From: Macrostomum hystrix
Lineage: Eukaryota; Platyhelminthes; Macrostomidae
Assembly (NCBI GenBank): GCA_950097015.1
Contig: CATNEN010000041.1
Location: 1,653,501-1,717,500, forward strand
Direction of reading: 5' to 3'
Length of the DNA: 64,000 nt
Numbering within the stretch: the stretch's first letter is position 1; each line of letters opens with the position of its first letter. The position numbers and the translations under genes are program-made. Below the pieces are notes generated by a model, which had not been told where the DNA came from, ran no database searches, and saw only the letters and a list, made by a program, of their open reading frames with translations. This document shows positions 62,606 through 64,000 of this stretch, in pieces.

Positions 62606-63854
62606 TCATTGCTCAGTGAGGTCCAGCAGCAGCGCCTTCAACATCCTGGCCTCGAAGGTGACGGAGTTGCGGCCTGGGTGGGGCTCCTTCTGGGCCAGCG
62701 GGTTCTCCACGTAGGCCTTAACCGTGTTGCCGTACCCTGAGATTTGAAAGCACAGGTCTGTCATCCAACTCAGCTTACACGAGCTCGTAGTAATTAGCAG
62801 TTGCAGGAGGGCTGTTATTATTTGGTACCATTTGACCCGTCAGCCAGGGAAAGACATTTCTGCTCATTCTGCAAACACAAACGCACACATACCGTACGCA
62901 GACATACTCACACAGGTGTGTACATCTGTCCTGAATCTTTCATCGTCCGGCAATGAACACTCTCACTGGGCCTTGGGGGGGGTTGGACCTCAAGGGCGAA
63001 AACTGCACGACAAGCCCGCCGAGCCTTCTCTCCGCGGTTGCGTCTGAGATAATCATAGCCGTGGAATCGAGCTCACGGACCTTGCAGGTGCGAGAGTTAA
63101 ACTCGTTAACCGCACAATCCGCAAAACTCACTTTCGCACAAGTCCAGAAACTTGAAGCAGTCGTCCAAGACGCCGTCCTTCATCAGAATCATGTGCTTGG
63201 CCATGTTCTCCAGCAGGGACAAGAAGCACCGCTTGGCGTAGTACCAGGTGTCCGTACCCAGCTTCTTCTGGTAGGGCTCCATGCTCTTGATGATGCGGCT
63301 GATGCCGAACTCGTAGTTGCCCTTGGAGCAGTAGAGTGTGCCAATCACCAGGTTCACGATGCACGAGTGAAAGATCTTCTTGTCCGGCTCCTCGTAGGCC
63401 ACCTGGAGGATCGATGGCGTTGGAATTTAGCATTCGGTACCCGGTCTAGAGGGAAGGGAAGGGAAGACGCCCTTTGACGAATGGGACGAGCATAAGAGCA
63501 GAAAAACGAAGGAACAGCTCACCGCCTCCTCTTCCTTCTCAATCTTTCGCATGAGTTCCTCGGCGTCCTCATTCTGGCTGGTCATGATGTAGGCCACGCA
63601 CAGGTTGGCCAGCACCACGGCGCTCACGTTAAGGATGTGGTCGTAGTGCTTCTTCACAATGGGCTCGTAGAAGCTGATGCTCTCCTTGAACTTGTCCCGC
63701 ATGAACAGCACGTGGGCGACGTTCAGCTTCCAAGAGTCGTGGTCGTTGCAGAACTCCACGGAGTTGCGGAAGATCTTCTCCACCTCAGGGTAGTTCTCCC
63801 GGTCCCAGTAGATCTTGGCCTGCTGCATCAGGATTGGGATGTACTTCTCCAGGG
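62606..63854 (-). CDS. IFT70: Intraflagellar transport protein IFT70 (TTC30), 3' exons
   Basis: TPR protein of IFT complex B, needed for cilium assembly and tubulin polyglutamylation. Three 3' exons are seen: 63854-63523, 63402-63132 and 62736-62606, joined by GT-AG introns with matching phases. Upstream exons lie beyond the window. Conserved blocks include LEKYIPILMQQAKIYWDREN, SVEFCNDHDSWKLNVAHVLF, FYEPIVKKHYDHILNVSAVV, LANLCVAYIMTSQNEDAEEL, VNLVIGTLYCSKGNYEFGIS, KKLGTDTWYYAKRCFLSLLE and the C-terminal NSVTFEARMLKALLLDLTEQ. About 243 residues are visible of roughly 660 in the family. The visible part is intact. The intron at 62737-63131 carries a SINE, and the acceptor of the first visible exon lies inside a 47-bp tandem repeat. 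Confidence 0.95.
62880..63118 (-). mobile_element. tRNA-derived SINE, family B, copy 3 (in IFT70 intron)
   Basis: Antisense to the window and sense to IFT70. On minus: head GTGCGGTTAACGAGTTTAAC, CTCGCACCTGCAAGGTCCGT, GAGCTCGATTCC (B-box-like), then CGCCCTTGAGGTCCAACC, GACGATGAAAGATTCAGG and ACAGATGTACACACCTGTGT. It starts about 12 nt after the 5' splice site of the intron 62737-63131. Confidence 0.78.
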
Positions 63855-64000
63855 CTGCAGGTGTCGGATAATGATCAGGATTGGGATGTACTTCTCCAGG
63901 GCTGCAGGTGTTGGATAAAGATCAGGATTGGGATGTACTTCTCCAGGGCTGCAGGTGTCGGATAATGATCAGGATTGGGATGTACTTCTCCAGGGCTGCA
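63827..64000. repeat. 47-bp tandem repeat over a splice acceptor
   Basis: 3.7 copies, starting at 63827, 63874, 63921 and 63968 and cut by the window end. Each unit contains the IFT70 acceptor (on minus ACACCTGCAG) and the first 28 coding bases of the exon (CCCTGGAGAAGTACATCCCA...). Copies differ at two or three positions (GTCGGATAATG against GTTGGATAAAG). Confidence 0.97.

Overview
The window is nuclear DNA of a bilaterian animal. The genes have GT-AG introns, and TBL2, HDAC3, IFT70/TTC30, a MAO-like oxidase, CYP2-like P450s, a DM9 protein, P-element and piggyBac transposases and tRNA-derived SINEs are all metazoan types. Nothing fixes the species. The moderate GC, short introns and very heavy load of tandem repeats would suit a repeat-rich invertebrate, possibly a flatworm, but that is a guess.

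Layout. 0-1 kb: the 5' part of a minus-strand low-complexity gene of unknown function. 2-5 kb: minisatellites and unassigned sequence. 5.3-14 kb: two complete minus-strand genes, TBL2 (5 exons, 463 aa) and HDAC3 (5 exons, 419 aa), with minisatellites inside their introns. 14.8-17.2 kb: a tRNA-derived SINE and a decayed PAN plus glycine-rich gene fragment. 18.5-24.2 kb, 34.1-37.6 kb and 39.4-39.9 kb: three copies of an apparently undescribed gene. It encodes a signal peptide, one short intron, a Lys/Ala/Pro segment and then a long tandem repeat that is about 58% arginine. 25-29.7 kb: a broken P-element/THAP9-like transposase and a broken piggyBac element, the latter carrying a SINE with a visible target-site duplication. 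30.4-32.2 kb: a second copy of the SINE and of the PAN/glycine-rich fragment. 38.3-40.6 kb: a 13-bp satellite surrounding the third Arg-repeat copy. 41.2-42.4 kb: a second piggyBac remnant. 43.3-59.2 kb: a metabolic stretch with a metallophosphoesterase, a sigma-like GST, a MAO-like flavin oxidase, an intact P450, a P450 pseudogene, a two-repeat DM9 protein and a frameshifted P450. 59.9-62.4 kb: two large minisatellites. 62.6 kb to the end: the 3' exons of IFT70/TTC30, where a splice acceptor has been tandemly duplicated.

How the parts relate. TBL2 (ER membrane), HDAC3 (nuclear corepressor) and IFT70 (cilium) are unrelated housekeeping neighbours. The GST, MAO and P450 genes form a loose detoxification neighbourhood with local P450 duplication and decay. 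The strongest new signal is the Arg-repeat family. One copy is fully open across a phase-matched splice. Most recurrent differences between repeat units are silent only in the arginine-rich frame, which argues that this frame is translated and under selection.

Limits. All exon joins come from splice consensus, reading phase and recalled family sequences. No database search was run. Single-base indels in repeats may be assembly errors.
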